Shown here: piece by piece, positions 1-8,188 of the stretch
How the letters are laid out: every line of letters starts with the position of its first letter
Position numbering within the stretch: the stretch's first letter is position 1
Origin: Oscillospiraceae bacterium
GTDB taxonomy: Bacteria > Bacillota > Clostridia > Oscillospirales > Oscillospiraceae
Direction: 5' to 3'
Assembly: GCA_902778285.1 (NCBI GenBank)
Contig: CACYXC010000035.1
Coordinates: 1 to 45,901 of the forward strand
Length of the DNA stretch: 45,901 nucleotides
The notes under the pieces: model-generated
What the model was told of the DNA's origin: nothing
The model's input: only the letters and a program-made list of their open reading frames with translations
Database searches by the model: none
Position numbers and translations under genes: made by a program

Positions 1-81
1 TTTTCAGCTTGTTTTGGACTTCTTCACCGAATTTCTCAACATCTACGCAGCAAACCCGCTTTCAGCTTGAGCTGAAAGCGG

Positions 82-125
82 GTTTGTCTACGGTCTGACG
101 AGGGCATCCTTTCGGATGCCCTCGT
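82..125. repeat. 3' end of a family A terminator-associated element, with flanking hairpin
   Basis: The 16-base 3' end motif shared by family A copies (GTTTGTCTACGGTCTG) is followed directly by a GC-rich hairpin at 98-125 with arms ACGAGGGCATCC. The same 28-base hairpin recurs at 341-368. A 17-bp-stem inverted repeat at 46-81 precedes the motif. The rest of the element lies before the window or has diverged. Confidence 0.6.
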
Positions 126-368
126 TCCGCAGCTTGTCGAAAAAGTCCTTGCAGACTTTTTGCCTGCGCTTCTGCCGCCGCGCATTTTGGCGTCCGCCCA
201 AATGCGATACCCCGAAAAAGGCTGCGTTTCAGCCTTTTTCGGACGGCGTCTGATTGTACTCGAGGCGGGCCTTGCCCCCTCGAGCTCCCCCGCTGCTCTG
301 TCAGTTGACATGGCAGCATCATTTTTTGACAGTCTCCGGAACGAGGGCATCCTTTCGGATGCCCTCGT
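126..368. repeat. Diverged family A-like segment between duplicated hairpins
   Basis: This stretch lies between two identical copies of one 28-base hairpin (98-125 and 341-368). It starts with GCTTGTCGAAAAAG and ends with a stretch whose reverse complement is GACTGTCAAAAAAT, so its ends form imperfect inverted repeats like those of family A. It holds internal hairpins, including CCGAAAAAGGCTG paired with CAGCCTTTTTCGG at about 212-242. Small open frames crossing it show no protein character. I read it as a degenerate relative of family A. Confidence 0.45.
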
Positions 369-453
369 TCCGGCTGTCGGCACTTTATCGACTTGAACGG
401 TGAAAACGGGAACAATCACAATCCTTTTCCCCCTTCTGCAAATGCCGCAGCAG

Positions 454-521
454 GTGTATAATGACGATCGGATGGCGAAAAGCTTTTTGGCTTTTCGCCA
501 TCCGATCGTCATTATATACAC
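454..521. repeat. Family B inverted-repeat element, copy B1
   Basis: A perfect 27-bp inverted repeat (arms 457-483 and 490-516, loop 484-489) starts and ends with TATAATGACGATCGGATGGC. The same end sequence, with small changes, bounds copies B2 (18963-19037) and B3 (23141-23249). The layout is that of a short MITE-like palindrome. Nothing else is recognised between it and the next promoter. Confidence 0.65.
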
Positions 522-695
522 TTCGGGTGGGGACGTCAATACGAATCTGCACGCTTTGCCGGGAAAGGCGCACGCCGGCGCGGCCTTCCCGGTCCCCGGC
601 CATGCCGGGACCGGCGCCGCTTCTGCTCCGCACGTTTTCGCTTAAAATGGACGCAAATTAACGTGAATCCCACTCTTTTCTTGGCAGGGGCGATA

Positions 696-704
696 TGATA
701 TAAT
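696..704 (+). promoter_or_regulatory. Extended -10 promoter of the DUF362 gene
   Basis: TGATATAAT gives an extended -10 (TGnTATAAT) 32 bases before the chosen start codon. No good -35 box is seen at normal spacing, which is acceptable for an extended -10 promoter. Confidence 0.5.
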
Positions 705-736
705 AGCTTATCCAGTATTCATGGGGTGTGATCAAG

Positions 737-1858
737 ATGCAAAAATCGAAGGTATTCTTTACCGATTTCCATGCCACCCCCAGCGAGACCCTGCCGCAGA
801 AGCTGCACCGCCTGATGAAGCGCGCGGGCTTTGAGCAGATCGACTTTGCCGACCGCTATGCCGCCATCAAGATCCACTTCGGCGAGCTCGGCAACCTCGC
901 CTATCTCCGCCCGCAGTATGCGAAGGTCGTCGCGGACTACGTGCGCGAGCGCGGCGGCAAGCCCTTCCTGACCGACTGCAACACCCTCTATGTCGGCAGC
1001 CGCAAAAACGCCCTCGACCACATGGACACGGCCTATCTCAACGGCTTTTCCCCGCTGCAGACCGGCTGCCAGGTGATCATCGCCGACGGCCTCAAGGGCA
1101 CGGATGAGGCGCTCGTCCCGGTGAACCTGCCCCTGGTCAGGGAGGCCAAGATCGGCCAGGCCATCATGGACGCCGACATCGTGATCTCCCTGTCCCACTT
1201 CAAGGGCCACGAGGAGGCGGGCTTCGGCGGGGCGCTGAAGAATCTCGGCATGGGCAGCGGCTCCCGCTCCGGCAAGATGGAGCAGCACTGGGAGGGCAAG
1301 CCCGTCGTGGACCCTGAGCTCTGCGTCGGCTGCGGCTCCTGCGCGCGCATCTGCGCCCACGGCGGCCCCGTCGTCGAAAACGGCAAGGCCCACATCGACC
1401 ACAGCAAATGTGTCGGCTGCGGCCGCTGTCTCGCCATCTGCCCCAAGGACGCGATCGAGCCCAGCGTCAGCAACTCCACCGCGATCCTCTCCCAGAAGAT
1501 TTCCGAGTACGCCTACGCCGTGGTGAAAGACCGCCCGGCCTTCCACATCTCGCTGATCGTCGACGTGTCACCCTTCTGCGACTGTCACGCCGAGAACGAC
1601 ATCCCCATCATCCCGGACGTGGGCATGCTGGCCTCCTTTGACCCGGTGGCACTCGATCAGGCCTGCGTCGATCTGTGCAACAGGATGCCCGTGTGCGAGG
1701 GGAGCCGCCTCGACCGGCACATCAAGAGCTTCTGGAACGAGGACCCCAACCACGAATACTTCCACCTCAACCACCCGGACGCCGAGTGGGAGGCCGGACT
1801 GATCCACGCAGAGGAGATCGGCCTCGGCAGCAGGCAGTACGAGCTGGTGAAGATCTGA
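737..1858 (+). CDS. DUF362 domain protein with two 4Fe-4S clusters
   Basis: This 373-residue cytoplasmic protein matches the DUF362 family of ferredoxin-like proteins found in anaerobes. The N-terminal part (about 1-180) has the family features KIHFGELGN and ISLSHFKGHEEAGFGG. A two-cluster ferredoxin segment follows, with CVGCGSCARIC and CVGCGRCLAICP, each a Cx2Cx2Cx3C motif for a 4Fe-4S cluster. The C-terminal part (SFDPVALDQACVDLC) is also typical of the family. I chose ATG 737 because GGGGTG lies 8 bases upstream; a GTG at 728 is in frame but has no ribosome-binding site. The biochemical role of DUF362 proteins is not established. Electron transfer or assembly of a redox partner is an inference. 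Confidence 0.85.
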   Translation: MQKSKVFFTDFHATPSETLPQKLHRLMKRAGFEQIDFADRYAAIKIHFGELGNLAYLRPQYAKVVADYVRERGGKPFLTDCNTLYVGSRKNALDHMDTAYLNGFSPLQTGCQVIIADGLKGTDEALVPVNLPLVREAKIGQAIMDADIVISLSHFKGHEEAGFGGALKNLGMGSGSRSGKMEQHWEGKPVVDPELCVGCGSCARICAHGGPVVENGKAHIDHSKCVGCGRCLAICPKDAIEPSVSNSTAILSQKISEYAYAVVKDRPAFHISLIVDVSPFCDCHAENDIPIIPDVGMLASFDPVALDQACVDLCNRMPVCEGSRLDRHIKSFWNEDPNHEYFHLNHPDAEWEAGLIHAEEIGLGSRQYELVKI

Positions 1859-1863
1859 ACACC

Positions 1864-1920
1864 AATCCCCATGCGTCGGAAATCGCGCCACGGCGCAGGA
1901 AATCGCGCCGCATGGGGATT
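1864..1920. terminator. Possible terminator hairpin after the DUF362 gene
   Basis: Arms AATCCCCATGCG (1864-1875) and CGCATGGGGATT (1909-1920) enclose a loop with two GGAAATCGCGCC repeats. No T-run follows, so it may be a repeat-derived hairpin and not an efficient terminator. Confidence 0.35.
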
Positions 1921-2027
1921 CTTGCGCATGGGATTCGCCTGCCCTGCCGGGGGTGGGAATCCCGCGCGAATAATAATTACAGCTGTGGAAGCGGAGCTTT
2001 CACAGGAAAAAGGAGAGCGTTGTTGTG

Positions 2028-2942
2028 ATGTTAGATTTTTTGAGACAGGAGGGCATCGACGAAAGCCTGATCGCCCGCATAGAACAGTTCCGGAGCGCCT
2101 TCCCCGCCGCTGAGAGCGACACGGCCAGGATCCCCGTCCCGAAATTCCGATACTACGGCAGGGAGATCTGGGAGCTCGCGATCACGGCCATCCTTTCCGG
2201 TGAAAACATCCTCCTCGTCGGCCCCAAGGCGACCGGCAAAAATGTTCTGGCGGAGAACCTGTCCGCCGTGTTCAGAAGGCCGGAATGGGACATTTCCTTT
2301 TACCTGAACACCGACGCGGCAAGCCTGATCGGGACCGACACCTTCAAAAACGGCGAGGTCTCCTTCCGCAAGGGCCCCGTCACGGCCTGTGCCGAGGCCG
2401 GCGGCTTCGGCGTTCTGGACGAGATCAACATGGCCAAGAACGAATCGCTCGCCGTTCTCCACGCGACGCTCGACTTCCGCAGGATCATCGACGTGCCCGG
2501 CTACAGCAGGATCACGCTCGCTCCCGCGGCGCGCTTTATCGCCACGATGAACTACGGCTACGCGGGCACGCGCGAGCTCAACGAGGCCCTCGCCTCCCGT
2601 TTCATGGTCATCAACATGCCGGTGATCTCCGGCGATAATCTGGAAAAGCTCCTCCTGCAGCAGTATCCCTCCCTCAAGAGGGAGTACGCCTCCCAGCTCA
2701 CGGCCCTGTTCGGGGAGATCCGCCGCAAGTGCGAGAGCTCCGAGATCTCGACCAAGGCGCTGGATCTGCGCGGTCTGCTCGCGGCCGTCAACCTGGTCGG
2801 CAACGGACTGTCCATGCATGAGGCGCTGAGCATCGCCATCGTCAACAAGAGCTTTGACGAATTTGAGAGAACGCTCGTGGAGGACATCGTCTCCGCCCGC
2901 ATCGACGGCAAGCTGAGAAAAGAAGACATCTTCACCGCCTGA
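2028..2942 (+). CDS. MoxR-type AAA+ ATPase
   Basis: This 304-residue protein is a MoxR/CbbQ-like AAA_5 ATPase. The Walker A motif GPKATGKN is at about residues 65-72 and Walker B (GVLDEINM) near 127. The sensor region FIATMNYGYAGTRELNEAL is typical of the family. MoxR ATPases act with VWA-domain partners to activate or insert cofactors into target enzymes, and the next gene encodes such a VWA protein. A GTG at 2025 and an ATG at 2028 follow the AAGGAG at about 2009-2015; I used the ATG. The target of this pair cannot be told from sequence. The neighbouring iron-sulfur DUF362 protein is one candidate. Confidence 0.85.
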   Translation: MLDFLRQEGIDESLIARIEQFRSAFPAAESDTARIPVPKFRYYGREIWELAITAILSGENILLVGPKATGKNVLAENLSAVFRRPEWDISFYLNTDAASLIGTDTFKNGEVSFRKGPVTACAEAGGFGVLDEINMAKNESLAVLHATLDFRRIIDVPGYSRITLAPAARFIATMNYGYAGTRELNEALASRFMVINMPVISGDNLEKLLLQQYPSLKREYASQLTALFGEIRRKCESSEISTKALDLRGLLAAVNLVGNGLSMHEALSIAIVNKSFDEFERTLVEDIVSARIDGKLRKEDIFTA

Positions 2943-2964
2943 GCTTTTGCGCTCCTTTACTGCT

Positions 2965-4542
2965 ATGGATCAGAGCATTACAGAGTTCCAGAAAAGGCGA
3001 GCCGACAACATCATATGGAACTGTGCCGGGGACTACTCCTTCGCGCCCGACTTCAAGGCCTACGACAGCAGCGGCGGGGTGGATTTCTACTGGAACATCA
3101 TCTTCGGCTCCGCGCGGCGCCGCTATGAATACGAGAAGCTGGAGGGGCTGTTCTCCATGCTCGACCGCTACCGGGACTCCGCGCTCTATGAGACCATCTT
3201 CTGGAGCGCGCTCGAGCCGGTCCTGTTTGAGACGGAGCTCTCCGAGCGCCCCGTGCTCGAGAGGATCCGCCCCGAAGTCGCGGAAACGGAGCTGAAGTTC
3301 GACGCCGGCATGACGACGGACGAGATCGTGGACGCCGCCAAACGCTTCTTCTATGAGCGTTACGGGCTGTACGGCAACGGAAGGATCCGGCTCGGATTCC
3401 GGCTGCCCCGGCTCAGGAGAATGACGGTCGACAGCTTTTTGCAGCGCGGCCCGCTCTTCCTCCATGAAAAGGGCCTGTATCACGGCGACGTGCCCGGCTG
3501 GAACGGCGAATACACGCTCAGCACAAAGATGAACGAGTCCCAGCTGCGCGATTTCCTGGAGACGAAATTCGGCAGGCCGATCTATCCGCTCGAAGAGGTC
3601 CTCCGGCTGGAAAAGCAGCTTTGCACCGGCAACCATAAATTCACCCATCTTTTCTACACGAGGGGCGAGGTCGTCGAGCTGCGCGGGGTGTACAGCACCT
3701 TTGAAATGCACCAGAGGAAGCGCCAGGCGGAAGTGATCGCCGACAACCGCGCCCAGTATCAGAAAAACCTGCCGCGAAACCGGCTTCAAATTTCCAGGCT
3801 CAGCACGCAGATCATGAACTCGATCCTTCTGCATATGCAGCCGGCGCAGGTGAAGGCCAACGCCGGCGCCCTCGACCCGGCGCTCGCCTGGCGGGCCGCA
3901 AGACTGGACGACGAGAAGGTTTTCAAAAGGACGGAAAACGAGAACGCCGGCGATATGAGCGTAGACATCCTGCTCGACGCCTCCCATTCGCAGGTCAACC
4001 GGGCGGCAAAGATCTCTTCCCAGGCCTATATCATAGCAGAGGCGCTCTCCCGCTGCCGCGTCCCCTGCCGGGTGATGAGCTTCTGCTCCATGAGCGGCTT
4101 CACCGTCCTGCGCCTGTTCAACGACTATGCCTCCTCCGCCGACAACAGCGGCATCTTCGATTATTACGCGGAGGGCTGCAACCGGGACGGGCTCGCCGTG
4201 CGGGCGGCGGGAAACCTGATGTCAAGGGCGCCGTACGAGCATAAAATGCTCATCATCCTGTCGGACGTAAAGCCCCTGGATATCGCCAAGATCCGGAAGG
4301 ACGAGCGGGACGTCGGTCTCAGCTACGACGCGGTCAGGGCGCTCGCCGACACGGCGCATGAGGTCCGCCGCCTGCGCGCGGACGGGATCCCGGTCCTCTG
4401 CGTTTTCACCGGGGAGGACGAGAACCTGCCCTCCGCGAGGATGGTCTACGGGCAGGATTTTGTCAGGATACGCGACTTCTCCTCCTTCGCCGACGCCGTC
4501 GGAAAACTGATCATTGACCAGATAAAGACTCGCGCGGTGTAA
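2965..4542 (+). CDS. VWA-domain protein, partner of the MoxR ATPase
   Basis: This protein of about 525 residues has a C-terminal von Willebrand A domain. Its MIDAS metal-binding motif DASHS is at residues 338-342 (DxSxS), followed by IILSDVKP, like the CobT and NorD VWA proteins. The N-terminal 330 residues are not recognised. No signal peptide or membrane segment is seen, so it should be cytoplasmic. It starts 22 bases after the ATPase stop with no clear ribosome-binding site, which suggests translational coupling. An upstream in-frame TTG (2947) is possible but also lacks a site. MoxR and VWA pairs usually work as a chaperone complex on a metal- or cofactor-containing enzyme. Confidence 0.8.
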   Translation: MDQSITEFQKRRADNIIWNCAGDYSFAPDFKAYDSSGGVDFYWNIIFGSARRRYEYEKLEGLFSMLDRYRDSALYETIFWSALEPVLFETELSERPVLERIRPEVAETELKFDAGMTTDEIVDAAKRFFYERYGLYGNGRIRLGFRLPRLRRMTVDSFLQRGPLFLHEKGLYHGDVPGWNGEYTLSTKMNESQLRDFLETKFGRPIYPLEEVLRLEKQLCTGNHKFTHLFYTRGEVVELRGVYSTFEMHQRKRQAEVIADNRAQYQKNLPRNRLQISRLSTQIMNSILLHMQPAQVKANAGALDPALAWRAARLDDEKVFKRTENENAGDMSVDILLDASHSQVNRAAKISSQAYIIAEALSRCRVPCRVMSFCSMSGFTVLRLFNDYASSADNSGIFDYYAEGCNRDGLAVRAAGNLMSRAPYEHKMLIILSDVKPLDIAKIRKDERDVGLSYDAVRALADTAHEVRRLRADGIPVLCVFTGEDENLPSARMVYGQDFVRIRDFSSFADAVGKLIIDQIKTRAV

Positions 4543-4554
4543 AGACAGTTTTTC

Positions 4555-4583
4555 TTGACGGTCGCATCGGCCGGTGCTATTGT
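4555..4583 (+). promoter_or_regulatory. Promoter of the Tat-exported OYE-type flavoprotein gene
   Basis: TTGACG (4555-4560) and TATTGT (4578-4583) are 17 bases apart, and TGC just before the -10 box makes it an extended -10. It lies 48 bases upstream of the start codon. Confidence 0.6.
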
Positions 4584-4630
4584 AAAATCAGCCATGACGG
4601 CAAAATCAAGAATAAAAAGGAGATGTATCA

Positions 4631-6844
4631 ATGAAAGAGATTTCAAGACGGACCTTCATCAAGGGCGCGGCGGCCAGCGCGCTGAGCGTTGCTGCGCTGG
4701 GCAAGCTGGGCGGCTTCACCACCCGGGCCGCGGCCGAAGAGGCCCCCGCCGCCGCCGATCAATACGCGCCGAACGAACTGATCCCCAACGCCTACCTCAA
4801 CCCCCAGCGCACGGATTTCCGCACCAACACCAAGGAGCTGAAGACCCTCTTCTCCCCGCTGAAGATCGGTCCGCTCGAGCTCAGCCACCGCATGGTCAAG
4901 TCCGCGGCCGGTTCCGCCTGCTATCTCGCCGGCCTCACCGATGAGCTGCTGCAGTACTATGTGAACTTCGCCAAGGGCGGCGTGGAGCTGATCTACGTCG
5001 AGGGCATCGGCGAGCTCGAGCCGCCCGCCGACGGCAGCGAAATGCCCGCCGAGACCATGGCCTTCGGCAAAAAGCTCGTCGAAGAGTGCGCCAAGTACGG
5101 TGCGAGCCTCGGCTATCAGTGGGCCCAGTTCGGCATGAATGAAAACGACATGACGATCGACGACATTCACGCCATTCAGGACCGCGGCGTTGCCATCGCC
5201 AGGAGCTTCAAGGAGATGGGCTTCAAGGCCATCGAGATGAACGCCGCCGGCTTCAACATGGGCGAGCATTTCCTCTCCCGCTTCTACAACACCCGTACCG
5301 ACGAGTACGGCATCGGCAGCTTTGAAAACCGCGCCCGCTTCGTCACCGAGTGGATCGAGAAGGTCAAGGCCGAATGCGGCGAGGACTTCATCGTCCAGAT
5401 CCTGATCGACTGCCTGGAGGAGAACGACAACATCGCCAACAACCCGACGCTCTTCACGCCCGACAAGGCCGTCACCACCCCGCACTCCAAGGTGACCACC
5501 GTGGAAGAGGGCATCGAGATGGCGAAGCTCTTCGAGGCTGCCGGCGCGGACTGCATGCACCTGCGCCTCGGCCCGCTCGGCCACCATGTGGCCCAGTTCG
5601 GCTCCGACCTGTACTTCATCCTCAACGGCCTCGAAGGCGCGACCGGCTTCGGCACGCAGTACGACTTCAAGCGCCACTGGCAGGGCCTGCTGATCGGCGA
5701 CACCAACGGCGTGGGCCTCGCGCTGAACGTCGCGGCGAAGTATAAGGAAGCGCTGTCGATCCCCTGCGGCGTCGTCACCTACATGGACCCCGCCCGCGCC
5801 CCCGACTTCTTCGAGCAGGCGCTCGAGGACGGCAAGGTCGATTTCTTCATGATGAACCGTCCGCTGACCGTCGATATGGAGTATGTCAACAAGCTGCGCG
5901 AGGGCAGGATCGACGAGATCGCGCCCTGCACCCGCTGCCTGCACTGCCACATCGCCGGCAACGCCGACAACGCCCGCGAGGGCTACTGCCGCGTCAACGC
6001 CCTGACCCAGCGCGTCATGCGCGAGGGCGGCCCCGCGACCTATGAGCTGCCCCCGGCCGAGACCAAGAAGAAGGTCATGGTCGTCGGCGGCGGCCCCGGC
6101 GGCATGGAGGCCGCGCGTATCGCGGCCCAGCGCGGCCACGACGTGACCCTGTACGAGAAGCGCGGCGCGCTCGGCTTCATGCTCGACTTCGCCGGCATGG
6201 TCAAGGGCCCGCACGAGAACCTGGGCGACCTCAAGAACTACCTGATCCGCCAGCTGGAGCTGAGCGGCGTGACGGTCGTTACCGGCACCGAGGTCACGAA
6301 GGAGCTGATCGAGCAGGAGAAGCCCGACGCGGTGATCCTCGCCTGCGGCGGCCTGCGGCCCGAGCTGGAGATCGCCGGCGCCAAGGTCGTCGGCATCGAG
6401 GAGTTCATGTTCTCCAAGGACCTCGGCGATGACGTGATCGTCTACGGCTCCAACGCCCAGGCCTTCGATACGGCGCTCTGGCTCACGGTCCACAAGAAGC
6501 GCGTCAACATCGTCACGCCCAGCACCGCCGACGAGCTGGATATGCAGCAGTCCCAGCATGCCAAGCGCATGATGACCTCCGCGCTGTACGCACTCGGCGT
6601 CAACGCCTGGCCGCAGGCGAGCATCAAGGAGGTCAAGGACGGCAAAGCCATCATCGTCACCGAGACCGGCACGGAGACGGCCCTGCCCTGCACCTCGATC
6701 GTGAACGCGGCGGACATGCTCGTGAACACCGAGCTGCTTGACGGCATCTCCGTCGCAGAGACCTACGCGATCGGCGACTGCGCGAACCCCTACAACATCG
6801 CGCTCGCGATCCGCGGCGGCAACGACGCCGGCCGCGCGGTCTGA
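4631..6844 (+). CDS. Tat-exported old-yellow-enzyme/TMADH-type flavin reductase
   Basis: This 737-residue protein has the order Tat signal, FMN TIM barrel, 4Fe-4S cluster, FAD/NAD(P) Rossmann domain. The signal carries SRRTFIKG followed by an Ala-rich stretch ending near AAAEEAP. The barrel (about residues 50-430) matches the old yellow enzyme family. The cluster motif is C433-x2-C436-x2-C439-x13-C453, closest to trimethylamine dehydrogenase. The Rossmann motif VVGGGPGGMEAA lies near residue 483. Relatives (2,4-dienoyl-CoA reductase, BaiCD, TMADH) reduce or oxidise small organic substrates in the cytoplasm, so a Tat signal on this architecture is notable. The start follows AAGGAG. It is probably transcribed alone. 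The substrate is unknown; a role as an extracellular terminal reductase is an inference. Confidence 0.85.
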   Translation: MKEISRRTFIKGAAASALSVAALGKLGGFTTRAAAEEAPAAADQYAPNELIPNAYLNPQRTDFRTNTKELKTLFSPLKIGPLELSHRMVKSAAGSACYLAGLTDELLQYYVNFAKGGVELIYVEGIGELEPPADGSEMPAETMAFGKKLVEECAKYGASLGYQWAQFGMNENDMTIDDIHAIQDRGVAIARSFKEMGFKAIEMNAAGFNMGEHFLSRFYNTRTDEYGIGSFENRARFVTEWIEKVKAECGEDFIVQILIDCLEENDNIANNPTLFTPDKAVTTPHSKVTTVEEGIEMAKLFEAAGADCMHLRLGPLGHHVAQFGSDLYFILNGLEGATGFGTQYDFKRHWQGLLIGDTNGVGLALNVAAKYKEALSIPCGVVTYMDPARAPDFFEQALEDGKVDFFMMNRPLTVDMEYVNKLREGRIDEIAPCTRCLHCHIAGNADNAREGYCRVNALTQRVMREGGPATYELPPAETKKKVMVVGGGPGGMEAARIAAQRGHDVTLYEKRGALGFMLDFAGMVKGPHENLGDLKNYLIRQLELSGVTVVTGTEVTKELIEQEKPDAVILACGGLRPELEIAGAKVVGIEEFMFSKDLGDDVIVYGSNAQAFDTALWLTVHKKRVNIVTPSTADELDMQQSQHAKRMMTSALYALGVNAWPQASIKEVKDGKAIIVTETGTETALPCTSIVNAADMLVNTELLDGISVAETYAIGDCANPYNIALAIRGGNDAGRAV

Positions 6845-6878
6845 TCGACGCACACTCCGGATAAACGCAAACCCACGG

Positions 6879-6907
6879 CGGGGCCGCCCATTAGGGCGGC
6901 CCCGTTT
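6879..6907 (+). terminator. Rho-independent terminator of the OYE-type gene
   Basis: Arms CGGGGCCGCCC (6879-6889) and GGGCGGCCCCG (6894-6904) with an ATTA loop are followed by TTT. A diverged family A-like element begins at the T-run. Confidence 0.7.
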
Positions 6908-7019
6908 CCCGCTGTCGAAAAAGTGTCAACAGCGGGAAACGCGAAAACAGCAGCTTCTGTAAAAGTTCCTGTTTTCGCATAGATTGGGCGTGAAGAGGGG
7001 CATACCCTCCCCTCTTCAC
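6905..7019. repeat. Diverged family A-like element after a terminator
   Basis: Three hairpins follow each other as in family A. They are TTTCCCGCTGT paired with ACAGCGGGAAA (6905-6939, loop CGAAAAAGTGTCA, similar to family A), GCGAAAACAG with CTGTTTTCGC (6941-6978), and GTGAAGAGGGG with CCCCTCTTCAC (6990-7019). No second copy of the terminator hairpin is seen downstream, so this copy is either old or partial. The remaining bases up to the next promoter show nothing recognisable. Confidence 0.5.
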
Positions 7020-7115
7020 AATCACCCCATGCTTGTCCGGGCTTGTCCGCGCAACTTCCGTCTGTCAAAATAGTCCTTCCGCCGTTTTTGACTGCGGCTT
7101 CGCCGGTCTTTCGGC

Positions 7116-7144
7116 TTGCAGGGCGTTTCGCTTTGTGGTATTGT
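7116..7144 (+). promoter_or_regulatory. Promoter of the PT-rich lipoprotein gene
   Basis: TTGCAG (7116-7121) and TATTGT (7139-7144) are 17 bases apart. TGG before the -10 box fits an extended -10. Confidence 0.5.
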
Positions 7145-7211
7145 ATGCCTATATACAGGTCTTCCCGATCGCCATTCGGAAAGGCCGCCATGATAAGGAG
7201 AGAGAAGCAAC

Positions 7212-8150
7212 ATGAAAAAGACGCTGTGTCTGTTGATCTGTCTGGCTGTAGTGCTCCTGGCTCTGAGCGGCTGCGGTCTGCGCCGGGCCGGCGACGCCGA
7301 GAACGGCTCCGCTACGGTGATCCCCGAGGCCACGGAGACGCCGGCGCCCGTCCAGACCCCCGTGCCGACGCCCGTCCCCACGCCTGAACCGACCCCTGTG
7401 CCGACGCCGGCCCCGACCCCCGTGCCGACTCCCGTCCCCACCCCGGTCCCGACGCCTGTGCCGACGCCCGTCCCGGCCAATCTGCCGGTCATCACCAAGA
7501 ACCCGACCGACGAGACGGTCGACGTGAACGGCCGGTGCCAGTTTGTCTCGCGCTATGAGAACGCCAAATGGGCCGAGTGGCACTTCGTAAGCCCCGACGG
7601 TACCCGGGACCTCAGCTATCTCCAGGCGCAGATCGAATTCCCGACGCTGAAGATCTCCTACGGCTATACGAAGGACCTGACCCTCAGCAGCATCCCCGAG
7701 ACGCTCAACGGCTGGCGGGTCTACTGCCACTTCAGCAACGATTCCGGCTCCACAGACACCGCATCCGCGCTCATCACGGTCAAGGGCGCCCAGGGCGGCA
7801 CCGCGCCGGCACCGCAGCCCGCGGGCTTTGAAGGACGCTGGGCGGAGGAGATCGCCGGTCGCTGCCAGATCACCTTCACCTATCGGGCCGAGGGCAGTGT
7901 GAACGTTTCGATCACCTGGTCGAGCTCCGCCTGGGAACGCAGCTGCTGGAACATGACGGCGGACATCTACAAGAACGATATCATGATCTACAGCGACGGC
8001 CACTCCTGGGTCGAGACCTATACCGACGACAGCCACTACACGGTATCCGAGGAGAAATTCGGCGGAACGGGCAGTTTCTATATGGAAAACGACAAGCTCC
8101 ACTGGGTCAACGACCAGACGGGCGAGAACACCGTGTTCGTCCCGGCGTGA
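7212..8150 (+). CDS. Lipoprotein with Pro-Thr linker and Ig-like domain
   Basis: This 312-residue protein starts with a lipoprotein signal whose lipobox is LSGC (lipidated Cys near residue 20). A long linker of PTPVP and PTPEP units follows at about residues 43-95. Such linkers hold a domain away from the membrane through the wall. Next comes a segment resembling an Ig-like or PKD-type repeat (VDVNGRCQF...WHFVSPDG, about 100-195), then an unrecognised C-terminal domain (about 210-312) rich in aromatic residues. AAGGAG lies 10 bases before the ATG. The next gene, a D-Ala-D-Ala dipeptidase, starts 38 bases downstream and is probably cotranscribed, so a cell-envelope role is likely. The function is not known. 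Confidence 0.8.
   Translation: MKKTLCLLICLAVVLLALSGCGLRRAGDAENGSATVIPEATETPAPVQTPVPTPVPTPEPTPVPTPAPTPVPTPVPTPVPTPVPTPVPANLPVITKNPTDETVDVNGRCQFVSRYENAKWAEWHFVSPDGTRDLSYLQAQIEFPTLKISYGYTKDLTLSSIPETLNGWRVYCHFSNDSGSTDTASALITVKGAQGGTAPAPQPAGFEGRWAEEIAGRCQITFTYRAEGSVNVSITWSSSAWERSCWNMTADIYKNDIMIYSDGHSWVETYTDDSHYTVSEEKFGGTGSFYMENDKLHWVNDQTGENTVFVPA
7349..7480. repeat. Codon-level tandem repeat encoding Pro-Thr linker
   Basis: Degenerate 6- to 12-base units of the CCGACGCCCGTCCCC type encode the Pro-Thr-Pro-Val linker of the lipoprotein. Such tracts commonly vary in length between strains. Confidence 0.75.
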
Positions 8151-8188
8151 CCGCCGCCGGGAGCCGCGACACAGGAAGGAGCTGCGCC

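Noticed and set aside
36-660. Several small open frames in the first 700 bases
   Set aside because: They run through hairpins and repeats on both strands and have no consistent ribosome-binding sites or protein-like composition.
4643-6853. Long antisense frame over the OYE-type gene
   Set aside because: The composition is typical of antisense GC-rich DNA, and the plus strand has a clear family match.
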